The notes below the pieces were generated by a model. The model saw only the letters and a list, made by a program, of their open reading frames with translations. It searched no databases and was not told where the DNA came from. Positions 26,774-36,700 of a stretch of DNA of 64,000 nt are shown here, piece by piece. Made by a program: the position numbers and the translations under genes. Source of the stretch: Chitinophaga caseinilytica (lineage in GTDB: Bacteria; Bacteroidota; Bacteroidia; Chitinophagales; Chitinophagaceae). The stretch spans positions 4,013,001-4,077,000 of the forward strand of contig NZ_CP150096.1 of NCBI RefSeq assembly GCF_038396765.1, written 5' to 3'. The stretch's first letter is position 1; the number at the start of each line of letters is the position of its first letter.

Positions 26774-28336
26774 TCAAATGGACTGGATGAACGCCGTGAG
26801 GCTTTCGCCCTGGCGGAGCTGCAGTTTTTTCCGCAGGCGGTAGCGGACCACCCGCAGACTGTCCTGCGAAATCCCCAGCAACACCGCGATGTCTGCCGAG
26901 CTGAGGTTCATTTTCAGGAGCGCCACCAGGCGAAGGTCGTTTTGCGTGAGCGCCACGCCGTATTCCCGGATCTTATCGAAAAACGATTGATGGATCTGTT
27001 CGAAAATGCTCCGGAATTCATCCCAATGCTGGTCGTGGTTGAAATTCTGGTGGATGAGCTGCTGCAGTTGGCGGAGTTGCTTTTTCTGGTCGCGGCGCTC
27101 GTCGTTGACCATGGTTTCCAGCTTCTGGCGGACTTCCTCGAGCAGCTGGTTTTTCTGGATGATGTGCAGGGTATGGGCGCCGAGCACCTTCGACCGGGTC
27201 TCCAGTTCCTGCTTGAGGTTTTCTTCCTGCAGCTGGAGCAGTTCCGTCCGCGTCCTGAATTGTTGCTGCTCCTGCATGCGCAGCAGCGCGGCGTTGCGGA
27301 TGCGGAGCCGCTGCCGGGAGATAACGAGTACGCCGAGGGTCACCAGCAACAGCGCGCCGATCACAAGGAAGATGGCCATATTCCGGGAATTCCGCAGCCC
27401 GGCGATCTCCCTGTCCTTTTTACCGGTGTCGTACATCGCCTGGATGACGGAAAGCTGTTTGCCGCTTTCGCGGGAATATATATTGAGCAGGCTTTCGCGG
27501 CTGAGCTCGCCGTAATGAAAGGCGCTGTCGTTGCGGCCCAGGAGGTTGAAAGCCCGTGCCATATCACGGTAGGCGCTGCTGAGCTGGTATTCTTCCCGCG
27601 CCTGGAGGGCAAGATGGAGCGCATTGCGGGTGAAGGGGAGGCTTTCCGCGGCACGGCCGGTTTTGCGGAGGATGTCTCCCAGGTTATTGTAAATCTCGAT
27701 GGTAGCGAGGTTGTTGTGCTGCAGGATGTTCAGTTCCAGTGATTTGTTGAAGTAGTGGAAAGCGGAATCATACCGCTCGAGGTCTTCATGGATGCTGCCG
27801 AGGTTCTCGTAGATCTTGGCGATGCCGGATGGGTCGGTGGCGCGACCGAAAAGCGCGAGGGCTTTGTGCTGGTAGTAAGCCGCAGAGTCGTAATCCTGCC
27901 GTTTTTCGCAGAGGTGGCCGATGCTGCCGAGGGTTTGGGCCATGCCGGTGAAGTTGCCGGCGCGGGTGTACAGGGCGAGGGCTTCGTTGTACTGGTTGCG
28001 GGCGGCTTCGGGCTGGCGACTGTAATAATATAAGGTGCCGATGTCGTTGAGGTTTTGGGCGAGGAGGGCCCATTGCTGCTCTTTCCGGTAAAGCTGGCCG
28101 GCCTGGAGGTGGTAATCGAGGGCCTGGGGGTAATATCCGAGGTGGTAGCATTCGTGGCCCATCCGGCTGAGGAGCCCCGCAGCGGCGATGGGGTCTTTCA
28201 GGGCGAGGGCTTTTTCCAGCGAGTCTTTCAGCGCCGGGAACCCGGGGGCCGTGGCGGGCAGTCCGTCGGGCTGCTGCGCTCTTGCGCCGGATAGCATCAT
28301 GGAGAAAAGGACCAGCGTCAGGAGAGAATTCTTCAT
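26774..28336 (-). CDS. Membrane-bound TPR protein with a C-terminal LuxR-like helix-turn-helix
   Basis: A 520-residue protein starting at ATG 28336, with a signal peptide (LLTLVLFSMMLSGARAQ), at least six tetratricopeptide repeats in the periplasm (LNDIGTLYYYSRQPEAARNQYNEAL, YENLGSIHEDLERYDSAFHYFNKSL), one transmembrane helix (MAIFLVIGALLLVTLGVLVIS), a coiled coil and a cytoplasmic helix-turn-helix (LTQNDLRLVALLKMNLSSADIAVLLGISQDSLRVVRYRLRKKL). This is a widespread Bacteroidota sensor-regulator layout; the signal is unknown. It lies upstream of, and in the same direction as, the phytase operon, about 250 bases away. A role in its control is possible but not shown. Confidence 0.85.
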   Translation of the reverse strand: MKNSLLTLVLFSMMLSGARAQQPDGLPATAPGFPALKDSLEKALALKDPIAAAGLLSRMGHECYHLGYYPQALDYHLQAGQLYRKEQQWALLAQNLNDIGTLYYYSRQPEAARNQYNEALALYTRAGNFTGMAQTLGSIGHLCEKRQDYDSAAYYQHKALALFGRATDPSGIAKIYENLGSIHEDLERYDSAFHYFNKSLELNILQHNNLATIEIYNNLGDILRKTGRAAESLPFTRNALHLALQAREEYQLSSAYRDMARAFNLLGRNDSAFHYGELSRESLLNIYSRESGKQLSVIQAMYDTGKKDREIAGLRNSRNMAIFLVIGALLLVTLGVLVISRQRLRIRNAALLRMQEQQQFRTRTELLQLQEENLKQELETRSKVLGAHTLHIIQKNQLLEEVRQKLETMVNDERRDQKKQLRQLQQLIHQNFNHDQHWDEFRSIFEQIHQSFFDKIREYGVALTQNDLRLVALLKMNLSSADIAVLLGISQDSLRVVRYRLRKKLQLRQGESLTAFIQSI

Positions 28337-28432
28337 CCTGCAAAGGAAATCGTCCAACATTACCGCAATGTTAACTCGATATCGCATTTCCCCGTTTTTC
28401 CCGATTGTGTATCTTCGCGCAAACATCACAAC

Positions 28433-29320
28433 ATGAGACCATGCCTGCTGGCGATGCTTTGCGCCTGTATTTTCCTTTCATCGGCGAAAGCCCACGATCC
28501 CCGGACGGAAATCCCCTTCCAGGTAATGGAATCCGGCCACATCCTCGTGAAAGCGACGGTGAGCGGGGTAGAAGGGAATTTCATCTTCGACACCGGCGCC
28601 GGCATCACCGTTTTTACGAAAGCTTTTTTCGATAAACTGAAAAATACGCAGCGGGAAGACGGCGGATACACGGGCTTCAGGGCCACGGGCGAGCGGCTGG
28701 ACATCGATCTGTACCGGGTGCGCGACGTTTCCTTCGGCCCCATGAAAAAAGCCGAAGCGGAAGTCAGCTTCCTGGACGCCAACCTCGGCGGGATCGATGG
28801 GATCATCGCCGTGAAACTGCTGGAAGACCAGCCTTTCACGATCGATTTCACGCAGAACGTCCTCCGGTTCGAGAATAAACAAACGCTCGCTTCGATCCGG
28901 AAGTCGGCGAAAGTGGTGCCGCTGCAGCTGGAGCAATCCCGCAATCATTCGCTGACGCTGTTCGCGTATTTCCAGGTGAACGACAGTCTGCGCCTTCAAT
29001 GCTCGCTGGATAGCGGAGCGGGAAAAGACGTGTTCCGCCTCAACGCCAAATACCTCGGCCGGCTGCACGTCGACGTTTCGGATACAACGCAGGTGCGGAA
29101 AATTGAGCGGAAGAGCGAATTCAACGAAAATTTCAAGTCGTCCATATACATCACGCAATTGCGGAACCTTTCGGTGGATGGTGAGCCGTCTATCCAGACG
29201 GGGCCATTCCGGGTGCAGTTGGTGGAGGGTTTGATTTACGACGGCATTATGTGGATCAGCTGGCTGGGCCGGAAAATAACGTTCGATTTGGGCGCGCCGG
29301 CACTGCTTGTAAGGAACTAG
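28433..29320 (+). CDS. Secreted retropepsin-like aspartyl protease with two DxGAG motifs
   Basis: A 295-residue protein with a signal peptide ending SSAKA. The two halves each have a retropepsin-like active-site motif: FDTGAG at 52-57 and LDSGAG at 192-197. Hydrophobic-hydrophobic-Gly (LGGIDGIIAVKLL, LIYDGIMWISWLG) follows each in the expected place. This pseudo-dimeric form is common in Bacteroidota and is expected to act in the periplasm; substrates are unknown. It is divergent from the TPR-HTH gene with a 96-base gap. Confidence 0.85.
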   Translation: MRPCLLAMLCACIFLSSAKAHDPRTEIPFQVMESGHILVKATVSGVEGNFIFDTGAGITVFTKAFFDKLKNTQREDGGYTGFRATGERLDIDLYRVRDVSFGPMKKAEAEVSFLDANLGGIDGIIAVKLLEDQPFTIDFTQNVLRFENKQTLASIRKSAKVVPLQLEQSRNHSLTLFAYFQVNDSLRLQCSLDSGAGKDVFRLNAKYLGRLHVDVSDTTQVRKIERKSEFNENFKSSIYITQLRNLSVDGEPSIQTGPFRVQLVEGLIYDGIMWISWLGRKITFDLGAPALLVRN

Positions 29321-29390
29321 CGGGATTTCATTTTTTGGGGATTAGACATTAGACATACATACATTAGACGCTCCTTGTAACATGCGCTTT

Positions 29391-29881
29391 ATGCTGAAGC
29401 TGCGTAGCTGGCTTTTTTTCTGATTTTGATCGCACCGGTTTCGATTTGGGGTAATTCCTGGTATTTGCCCGTGCAATGTATGGTGGCGTTTTGCCTTTGG
29501 GGATGGTGGGTTTATTCGGTGTTGCGATGCGCCGAGAACTTGCATGTTCCCGAATTGAAGCGGAGGCTGGCGAATTGTTGGGAGGCCTGGCCGTTGTGGG
29601 TTTCGTCGCTGGTTATGTTCGGCGTTTCCCTCTTTTTTCCCGAACCGCTGAAAGTATACGCCGGTTTGCGTATCGCGGCGTTCATGGCAGGAGGGAGCGT
29701 GTTGCTGGTGGCGCATGGTTATATTTCCTGGCAGATCGCGCATGTGCTGGCGGAACTGTCCGGCAAGCGGGAACGATGGTTGGGCTGGATGGTTGCTGTG
29801 GCGATGGTTTTGCCTGTTCCGGTTTTTATCCAGGGGGAAGTGAAAGCTATTTTTCGGCAAGTTGATGGTCAGACAGAGTGA
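29391..29881 (+). pseudogene. Small membrane protein, start broken by a homopolymer frameshift
   Basis: The visible open frame (29426-29881, 151 residues from a TTG) lacks a good start. The ATG at 29391 encodes MLKLRSWLFF and then stops. Adding one T to the T7 run 29413-29419 joins them into MLKLRSWLFFLILIAPVSIW, a natural first membrane helix, and gives a 163-residue protein with four hydrophobic segments. An ATG at 29382 is also possible. Function unknown. Its end overlaps by 13 bases the convergent gene at 29869-30275. An imperfect repeat of ATTAGACAT lies just before it (29340-29370). Confidence 0.55.
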
Positions 29882-30275
29882 CGGGATTTCATGTAAAAAG
29901 ACCCGGTAACGAAGTCCATCAGTTCGATGGTGGACGCCAATTCTTCAGGGTAGTTGATCTCGTAGAAAATGACATCATAGTTGGCTTGGTGTGCGAGCCG
30001 GATGGAAATGGTTTTTTGTCCGATGAGCTGATAGTCGAACCAGATATCTTCTTCGTCAGAGGTGCCGGACATTCCATATCGTATCGCGTCGAGGTCGCTA
30101 TTGTCGAATTCGTAAACAGCCAGGTGGGATAGGATGAGTAGGAAAGGTAGCAGGGATGATTCGTCGTGCAGCCAATTTTTTTCTTCATGATGAGTGGATG
30201 ATGATCAGATAAATATCCTGAAAATTCATCGGAACTCCAATGGTTCCGCCCTGTTTTGCGGAAATCATGTCGCAT
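29869..30275 (-). pseudogene. Unknown cytoplasmic protein, frameshifted in an A run
   Basis: The head is in one frame (from ATG 30275, through FSGYLSDHHPLIMKKK), while the body lies in another (NWLHDESSLLPFLLILSHL, then GTSDEEDIWFDYQLIGQK and VTGSFYMKSRHSV). They meet at an A7 run on the minus strand (30176-30182). One extra A restores 135 residues with continuous, protein-like composition. Without it, translation could only begin at an internal ATG at 30072, leaving 67 residues. No family recognised. Confidence 0.5.
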
Positions 30276-30462
30276 TTTCAAATGGACATCGGGCTAGTCA
30301 TGATAAGAAGTATTCGAAGTAAGATTGCCCCGACAAGTTTTTGGAAAAGAAAAGAAAATGCGATAATTTCAGTGATGTCAGTTAGCCCGAGCGCTGGCTA
30401 CAGTGAACACAGATTGTAACCCTTTTGTACCCTTATTCTTTTACCCTAATTAATGATTCGTT

Positions 30463-30936
30463 ATGAAAAGATTAATCCTGTTGACCTTATTCAGCGCAGG
30501 CTGTTATTTTTCGCATGCGCAGACATTGGCTGAAGCCCCGCGCCCCGGGGCATCCGAGGCGGTTTGTCCGACACCCTCCAACGACGGTAGCAAAGTCAGT
30601 AAAAACGGCCCTTGCCAGTCCAGCTCCACATTCGACGTAGGCCTGGCCGACTATTACGCATCCAGCACCACCTCCGCTTGCAGTATTTTATCTTCAAGGA
30701 ACATTACGGAAGTGGAATGGCAGGTGTACCCGCCGGCGGGTAGTTATTCCATTACCTGGGGCACAGGTGTGTTCCAGTGCAGCGGGGTGATCAATTCAGG
30801 TTTCTCGCTGACGTTCAACCCCACAGATCCGAACATGCCGATCAGCTTCCTGTTCCGGGTGAAAAACAATTGCGGGGAATGGAGCGACTGGAGCGCAGGC
30901 TTCGCGATATTCAAGAACCGCTGCGGAAACTGGTAA
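30463..30936 (+). CDS. Small secreted protein of unknown function
   Basis: A 157-residue protein with a signal peptide (KRLILLTLFSAGCYFSHAQ). The mature part is rich in Ser, Thr, Asn and aromatic residues, with eight cysteines (for example CPTPSN, GPCQSS, SACSIL, FQCSG, NNCGEW, NRCGNW) that may form disulfides. WQVYPPAGSYSITWG and GEWSDWSAGFAIF look like a beta-sandwich of the PKD/Ig type. No family recognised. It stands alone, preceded by 187 bases without a recognisable promoter and followed by a strong terminator. Confidence 0.65.
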   Translation: MKRLILLTLFSAGCYFSHAQTLAEAPRPGASEAVCPTPSNDGSKVSKNGPCQSSSTFDVGLADYYASSTTSACSILSSRNITEVEWQVYPPAGSYSITWGTGVFQCSGVINSGFSLTFNPTDPNMPISFLFRVKNNCGEWSDWSAGFAIFKNRCGNW

Positions 30937-31028
30937 GCAGAGAACCCGATTTTATTTGAACATCGAAATTTCGGAACGCCTGCAGCTGGTTTTTATACCT
31001 GCAAACATCAGCTGAAGGCAACTAAAGA

Positions 31029-31058
31029 AAAGGGCTTCCATATTACAGGAAGCCCTTT
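31029..31058. terminator. Bidirectional intrinsic terminator
   Basis: AAAGGGCTTCC and GGAAGCCCTTT form an 11-bp perfect stem around an 8-base loop between the convergent 30463 gene and the TlpA-like gene. Confidence 0.75.
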
Positions 31059-31100
31059 CCAGGTTTTAGGATATGGCGTAAAAAATAATATCCAAGCGGA

Positions 31101-32219
31101 TTACCGGCCAAACAGCTCTTTGAGCTTTTTCTCTATTTCCCCGTCGCCGTTTTCACCGAATCCCACTTGCTTCATGATGATCTTTCCTTCCGGGCTGATC
31201 AGGAAACCGGTTGGGACGGCCGTTACGGCAAAGCTGTTCACCGACACGTTTTTCGTATCGAGTAACTGCGGCCACGGCAGCTGTTGCTTTTGCAGCTCGT
31301 TCAGCCAGGCAGTCTTTTTTTCGTCGATGGAAATACCGAGTATCTCGAACTGCTCGCCTTTATATTTCTGGTACAGCTCCTTCATATGCGGGAACGATGC
31401 CTTGCAGGGGCCGCACCAGCTCGACCAGAAATCGATCAGCACATATTTACCACGATAACTGCTGAAAGCGACTGGCTGGTCTTCCGGTGAATTCAACGTA
31501 AAATCGACTACATCCTGGCCAGGCAACGCGCGTTTATAGCCGGTAAGCCGCGCCTGCACGTCCATTGCGGGGCGCGTGCGTTTTTGAAGCGGGCTCAGTT
31601 TATCGTAGAATTGCTGAAGATCCTGTTCCGGAATAATGGGTTGATAGCGGCCCAGGATGTAGGCACCAATGTAAGCATCCGCGTTGGCTTCAACGAAATC
31701 GCCGATGTACGGGATGAGCCGCTGCATCATCAGTGCCAGGAATTCTACATTATAGGCCGAATCGTGTTTGGGCTTGTTTTCGAATCGCTTGTCCATTTCC
31801 GCCTTTATTTCCAGTCGCTGCTTTTCCCTTCCCTGTTCAAATGCCTGATAGGCAACCGCCGATTTGCTGCCGCTGATCTTGCCGGAGCGAAAGCCTTTGG
31901 CGGGATCGGTGACTTCGATGTTGACCGTGCCGGGCCTGTCTGCCACAACCGGGAAGGCGGGAGACGGTGGCTTCAGCCGGGTATCATGTTCCGCCTGCAA
32001 AGTAGGGACCGTATCTTTTACCCAGGGAATGCGGATGGTGAACCGGCCATTTTTTACTTCCACAGAATCCTTTCGTATGCCCGATTCCAGCACATACACT
32101 TTGTTGTATCCTTTCAGATCGCCTTTTACGGTGCCTTTTATGATAATTTGATGCTGGGCGGCTGCGCTGGAGGTAAATCCAGCCAGGATCAATACCGGCA
32201 ATAACTTTTGCATGTTCAT
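31101..32219 (-). CDS. TlpA-like periplasmic thioredoxin with an N-terminal DUF4369-like domain
   Basis: A 372-residue exported protein (signal ending SSAAAQ). The N-terminal beta domain (IIIKGTVKGDLKGYNKVYVLE, KNGRFTIRI) resembles DUF4369. The middle is helical. The C-terminal part is a thioredoxin fold with WCGPC (Cys269, Cys272) in LIDFWSSWCGPCKASFPHMKELY and the cis-proline region VTAVPTGFLI. It is expected to reduce or exchange disulfides in the periplasm. It follows SusD by 10 bases as the last gene of the sigma-FecR-SusC-SusD operon, a frequent Chitinophagaceae arrangement. Its substrate may be a peptide or the SusC/D ligand. Confidence 0.85.
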   Translation of the reverse strand: MNMQKLLPVLILAGFTSSAAAQHQIIIKGTVKGDLKGYNKVYVLESGIRKDSVEVKNGRFTIRIPWVKDTVPTLQAEHDTRLKPPSPAFPVVADRPGTVNIEVTDPAKGFRSGKISGSKSAVAYQAFEQGREKQRLEIKAEMDKRFENKPKHDSAYNVEFLALMMQRLIPYIGDFVEANADAYIGAYILGRYQPIIPEQDLQQFYDKLSPLQKRTRPAMDVQARLTGYKRALPGQDVVDFTLNSPEDQPVAFSSYRGKYVLIDFWSSWCGPCKASFPHMKELYQKYKGEQFEILGISIDEKKTAWLNELQKQQLPWPQLLDTKNVSVNSFAVTAVPTGFLISPEGKIIMKQVGFGENGDGEIEKKLKELFGR

Positions 32220-32229
32220 CGATTAAAGA

Positions 32230-33750
32230 TTAATAAGGACGGGTTTCGAATGGGATGCCCCAATTGGGATTGAACTTCAGTACCACATTGCTGATGGGGA
32301 TGATGAAATCCTTCGAGTCGATGGTGGCCTGGAAAACCTGTCCGCCCATTTTGTGTTCGATCCTTGTTTTGGACCAGGGCTTGCCGGTATCGAGGGTAAA
32401 GCGTTTCAGGTCGAGGAACCTTTTGAAGCCGCCGATGGGGAGCTCCCGTCTCCTTTCTTCCAGCACCCATTGGATCACCTGGTCCTGCGTGCCCATGGCA
32501 AGATCGGGCGTGCCGGTTTTATGCCGGTATTGGCGGAGCGTGTTGAGATCGGCCATCGCCAGATCGAGCTTGTTCATCCTGGCGTAGCCTTCTGCCCGCA
32601 TCAATAAGATCTCCGGCCAGGAGAACCCGTCCGTCATTTTCGTTTTCCGGAAACGGTAGTTGCTGATGCGCATGCCGTCGTCGTACCCGCCGCCGAGCGT
32701 TGTTTTATATCCCGGGGCGTTCAGATAGAACAGGCTGAACCGGAGATCGGTGGAGCGGTCGTACAGCGCCAGCAGCTCTTCGGAAGGATAGGAGAGGGAA
32801 GCGCCGATGCCCGCATCTTTATCGGTGGCCCTGTAAAAGAGTATTTCCCGGCTGTTGACGAGGTTCACGAGCCCGTCTTGCGACGACAGCAACAGCGACG
32901 TCAGCGGTCTGGCCGGATCTGCCAGCCTGAATTTATTGTAATCGTACAACACGTTCGCCGCACCGCCCGCGGCAGCCCAGGCCAGGTTGGCGTAATGCAC
33001 CACGCTGTCGGGTTTTTGGGTGAACAAGTGGTAATAAGCCAGCATCGCATGGCCGGTGGCCTTATTGGCGCGGGAAGGCCAGGTAGACCGTGTGGGAAGA
33101 TCGGGCAAGGCGGCATGCAATTCCCTGAGCACCCTGGCAGCCACATCCGCCGAAGTGGATAAATCCGGGATCGGTTTGTTGATATCCACGTCCGTTACGT
33201 ACGGAATTGTTTTGGCGGCGTTGGGGGAACCGGGTTTATATACCGGCCCGTAAATCATGTTGGCATTAAAATAACACCAGGCCCTCGCTACCAGCGCCTG
33301 TGCGGTGGAGGTGCGCGCCAGGGCGGCTTCTTCCTGCGTTTTCCCGCCGATGCCGCGGATGCCTTCAATAACGTTGTTGAAGTAAGATACCTGCGGATAA
33401 ATGCCCTGCGACCCGGCGCTCCAGAACTGATCGTCGAGATTCGGGTTTTTGTAAGGCTGGCGGAAGATATAGGCATAGTATCGCTCCACGTTGGGATGGC
33501 TGCTGAGCACGAAGCCGACTTTTCCCTGTCCTTCTGTCATTTCCAGATTATCGCCCAATTCGGCGAGCAGCGAGCCTTTGTTGCCGTCCAGGAAATTCAG
33601 GTCTACAGTGCCGGTATTATCCAGCAGATGGTCAAAATCCGCTACGGAAGAAGGAATGAGCTTCCCTTTAGGCTTCACGTCAAGGAAATCTTTACAGGCG
33701 CCCAGGCATAAAGCGGCGGAAAGGTATATCAGATATTTTTGATTGCGCAT
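32230..33750 (-). CDS. SusD/RagB-family lipoprotein
   Basis: A 506-residue surface lipoprotein from ATG 33750 (an ATG three codons up at 33759 is also open). Lipid signal ends LCLGAC. The SusD pattern is seen as QALVARAWCYFNANMIYGPVY, then LLMRAEGYARMNKLDLAMADLNTLRQYR and the closing WVLEERRRELPIGGFKRFLDLKRF. It differs from the other SusDs in the window by its short ligand-binding insertions. It follows SusC by about 10 bases. Confidence 0.92.
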   Translation of the reverse strand: MRNQKYLIYLSAALCLGACKDFLDVKPKGKLIPSSVADFDHLLDNTGTVDLNFLDGNKGSLLAELGDNLEMTEGQGKVGFVLSSHPNVERYYAYIFRQPYKNPNLDDQFWSAGSQGIYPQVSYFNNVIEGIRGIGGKTQEEAALARTSTAQALVARAWCYFNANMIYGPVYKPGSPNAAKTIPYVTDVDINKPIPDLSTSADVAARVLRELHAALPDLPTRSTWPSRANKATGHAMLAYYHLFTQKPDSVVHYANLAWAAAGGAANVLYDYNKFRLADPARPLTSLLLSSQDGLVNLVNSREILFYRATDKDAGIGASLSYPSEELLALYDRSTDLRFSLFYLNAPGYKTTLGGGYDDGMRISNYRFRKTKMTDGFSWPEILLMRAEGYARMNKLDLAMADLNTLRQYRHKTGTPDLAMGTQDQVIQWVLEERRRELPIGGFKRFLDLKRFTLDTGKPWSKTRIEHKMGGQVFQATIDSKDFIIPISNVVLKFNPNWGIPFETRPY

Positions 33751-33760
33751 TAGGATCAAA

Positions 33761-36700
33761 TTAAAGGTTGATGGAAAAGCCGATATAACATTCTGGTCTC
33801 ATGGGAAACGCCCTGTTAACAGGCTTGTTCACGGCTTGCTCGATGGTTTCGGGATCGATCCCTACGTTGTTGGCCGTCCATGTCAGGAGATTGCGGCCCT
33901 GGAAATAGACCCTGGCGTTGCTGAGGCCGGTGTTGCCCCAGATTTTGTTGTCGAGCTTGTAGGAAAGGGTGAGGTCCCGCAGCTTGAGGAAATCCGCTTT
34001 CTGGATCAGCATCTCCGTATACGGGAAATACCAGGCATCGGTATTGAACGCGGCGAGCTTGGGATAAATGGTATGTTCCTCGTCGCCGGGCTTGCGCCAG
34101 CGCATGGACACGTCTTTATGATCGAAGTTGTCGCCGTTGTAGGTGTCTTTGCGGAATACGCCGCCCATTTGCCCGATCACCATGAAGGAAAGGTCGAAGC
34201 GTTCGTAGCTGAAGGTATTGGTAAGACTGAGGATGAACTTGGGCCGCGCAGTGCCGGAATACACCATGTCTTTCACGGTCAGGTCGTTCCCGTAGATTTT
34301 TTTGTCTGCGTCGGAATAGTATTGCGGCGTTCCGGTATTGTCCAGTCCCGCGAAGCGGTAGCTGAAAATGCCGTCGAGCGGGTACCCGGTCCTTAACACG
34401 GCGCCGGCATTGCTGCCGAGTATGGTGCTGGAAAAACTGAACGTGAGGAAATTCGGGCTGGGATAATCGTAGTTGAACTGCAATACTTTGCTTTTGTTGT
34501 AGCTGCCGTTGAAAAAGACGTTCCAGCCGAATTTATTGCCTTTCACCACATCCGCATCGAGTGACAGCTCGATACCGGTGTTCCTGGCGGAACCGGCGTT
34601 CCGGGTAACCATGAACCTGCCGTAAGTGGGATCGATGAAGTCGGGGGCGAGCAGGTCTTTGCTCAGTTTGTTGTAATAATCGAGCGTAAAGCGGAGCCTG
34701 CCGTCGATCATGCGCACATCCGTCCCGATATTGGTGATGATGGTGCGTTCCCAGCGCAGGTTATTGTCGGGCAACGATGAAATGGAGTAGGGGATGCCGC
34801 CGGTAGTGGCCGAGTAGTTCGCCGGCGTGATCAGCAGGAAGGGCCCTTGCGTAAAGGAGATATTCCCGTTGATGCCGTAGGAGCCACGGATATTCAGCTG
34901 GTCTATCCAGGAAACGTTGAAGAATTTCTCCTGGCCGAGCTTGTAAGTGCCGCCAACAGACCAGTTGGGCTTGTACCGGTATTTAGGATTGGTGCCGAAG
35001 AGGTTGCCCTGGTCGATACGCGCGCTGCCGCTCAGGATGAAGCGGTTGTCGTATTCATAGGAGCCGTTGGAATACACGGAGAAGAAGCGGTTGTCGCGCA
35101 GGGAATAGGAGCCATTGCTGAGCACGTTCATACCGTCCGGGAACAGGAAATCCGGTTTATAGGCGTTGCTGTTGAAATCGAGGTAGTTGAAGGTGGCAAA
35201 TGTTCCGGCCTGGTCGTTATAGCCAACCCTGCTGGGAGCGGCGTTATTGTCTACGAGGTCTTTATTCAGCTCGCTGCCGGCGATCACCGAAACCCGGTGA
35301 ACGCGGTTGAACGTTTTTCCGTAGTTGAGCTGCGCGCGGAGTGTGTAGGCTTCGCTCTGGCTGCGGGTTTCGTTGATGATCGCGCCTTCCGGCAGGTAAT
35401 GTTTGCCGGGGCTGGAGATGGAAGAGGCGGCGTTGTAGAACGAACGTACATATAACGAGTTCGCGCCGCGCATGTTGCGCAATACGCCGCTGCCCCTCGT
35501 CCAGGAACCGCCTGCTTCGGCGGTAAGGCCGTCGACGATGTTGATGGAGATACTGGCGCCGAGCCTTGCCATGAACGCCTGGTTCCGGGAGGTGGAGAAT
35601 CCGAGGTCGTTCAGCGGGTTGTATTCCATGGATTTGAGGCCGCCGTAATCCTCGTAACGTTTGATGAGGTCTGGCCGGACCGCGGGAATGGCCTGCGGAT
35701 TGCCGTTTTGGTCAACGATATCGTAATAAGGCTTCATGACCCGCAGGGTGGAGAAATCCAGCATGTCACCGGCTTCCAACGGTGCGTTGTTATTATTGAA
35801 ATTAATATTGGTGAGCATTTTGATGCTGACCCGGTCAGAGGGTTTCCAGTCGTTTTTAAGGTCGAGGATCAGCCGGTCGTTGCTGTTCCCTTTCATGTTG
35901 CCTTTGTTGGCGATATAGCGTACCGCGGCATTTGTGGCGAACTTGTCAGAGCTGGCGGAAAGGGAGATATTATGTTGCTGCGTGGCTGCCGACCGGTATA
36001 GATGCCGTTCCAGCTGGCCCAACGTATTGTTCGATCTCAGCTTGCCCAGCTCTGCATTCACTTCGGCTTCCGTCAGCAGCCCCTGTGCCTGGCTGATCAA
36101 TAACTGCGTAACGCGGCCGTAGGCGGTATAGGTTTCATAATCCCAGCCAACGTTGGCCACGTCGCTGTTGTAATAGTCGATTTCGGCATCCACATAATCT
36201 GCGGCGCCGGTTTTATTGAGATAGGATAATTGTGGACGGAACGTCATGCCGGTGCTGCCTTTGTAGCTGAGCTGCAGTTTCCCGCGCTTGGCCGTTTTGG
36301 TGGTGATAACGATGACGCCGTTGGAGGAACGGGCGCCGTAAATGGATGCGGCTACGGCATCCTTCAATATGGTGATGGTTTCGACGTTGTCGATATTGAC
36401 GGATTCCAGTCCCCCGGGCGCGGGATACCCGTCTATCACCACGAGTGGCTCGCCATTGGCCAGAAAGGTAGATCTCCCGCGCACTTCCACTTTTCCTTCT
36501 TTGGTGATGGCCACGCCGGCTGCCTGTCCTTCGAGGGCCGTCAGCAAACTGGGTTGCAGCTTGCCTTCCAGGCGCCGGGTTTGCACGGATGAATAGGAGC
36601 CGGTCATCCTTTCCCGGGAAACGGTCTGGTAACCGGTGTTGACGGTCACCGCCACTTCGTCGAGCTTCGTGGCGGACCGGGCGAGCTGTATGGTAAGTGC

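Noticed and set aside
28337..28432. Divergent promoter pair between the TPR-HTH gene and the protease
   Set aside because: TTCCTTTG and TATCTTCG are each one base off the -7 consensus and -33 elements are unclear, so no confident call was made.
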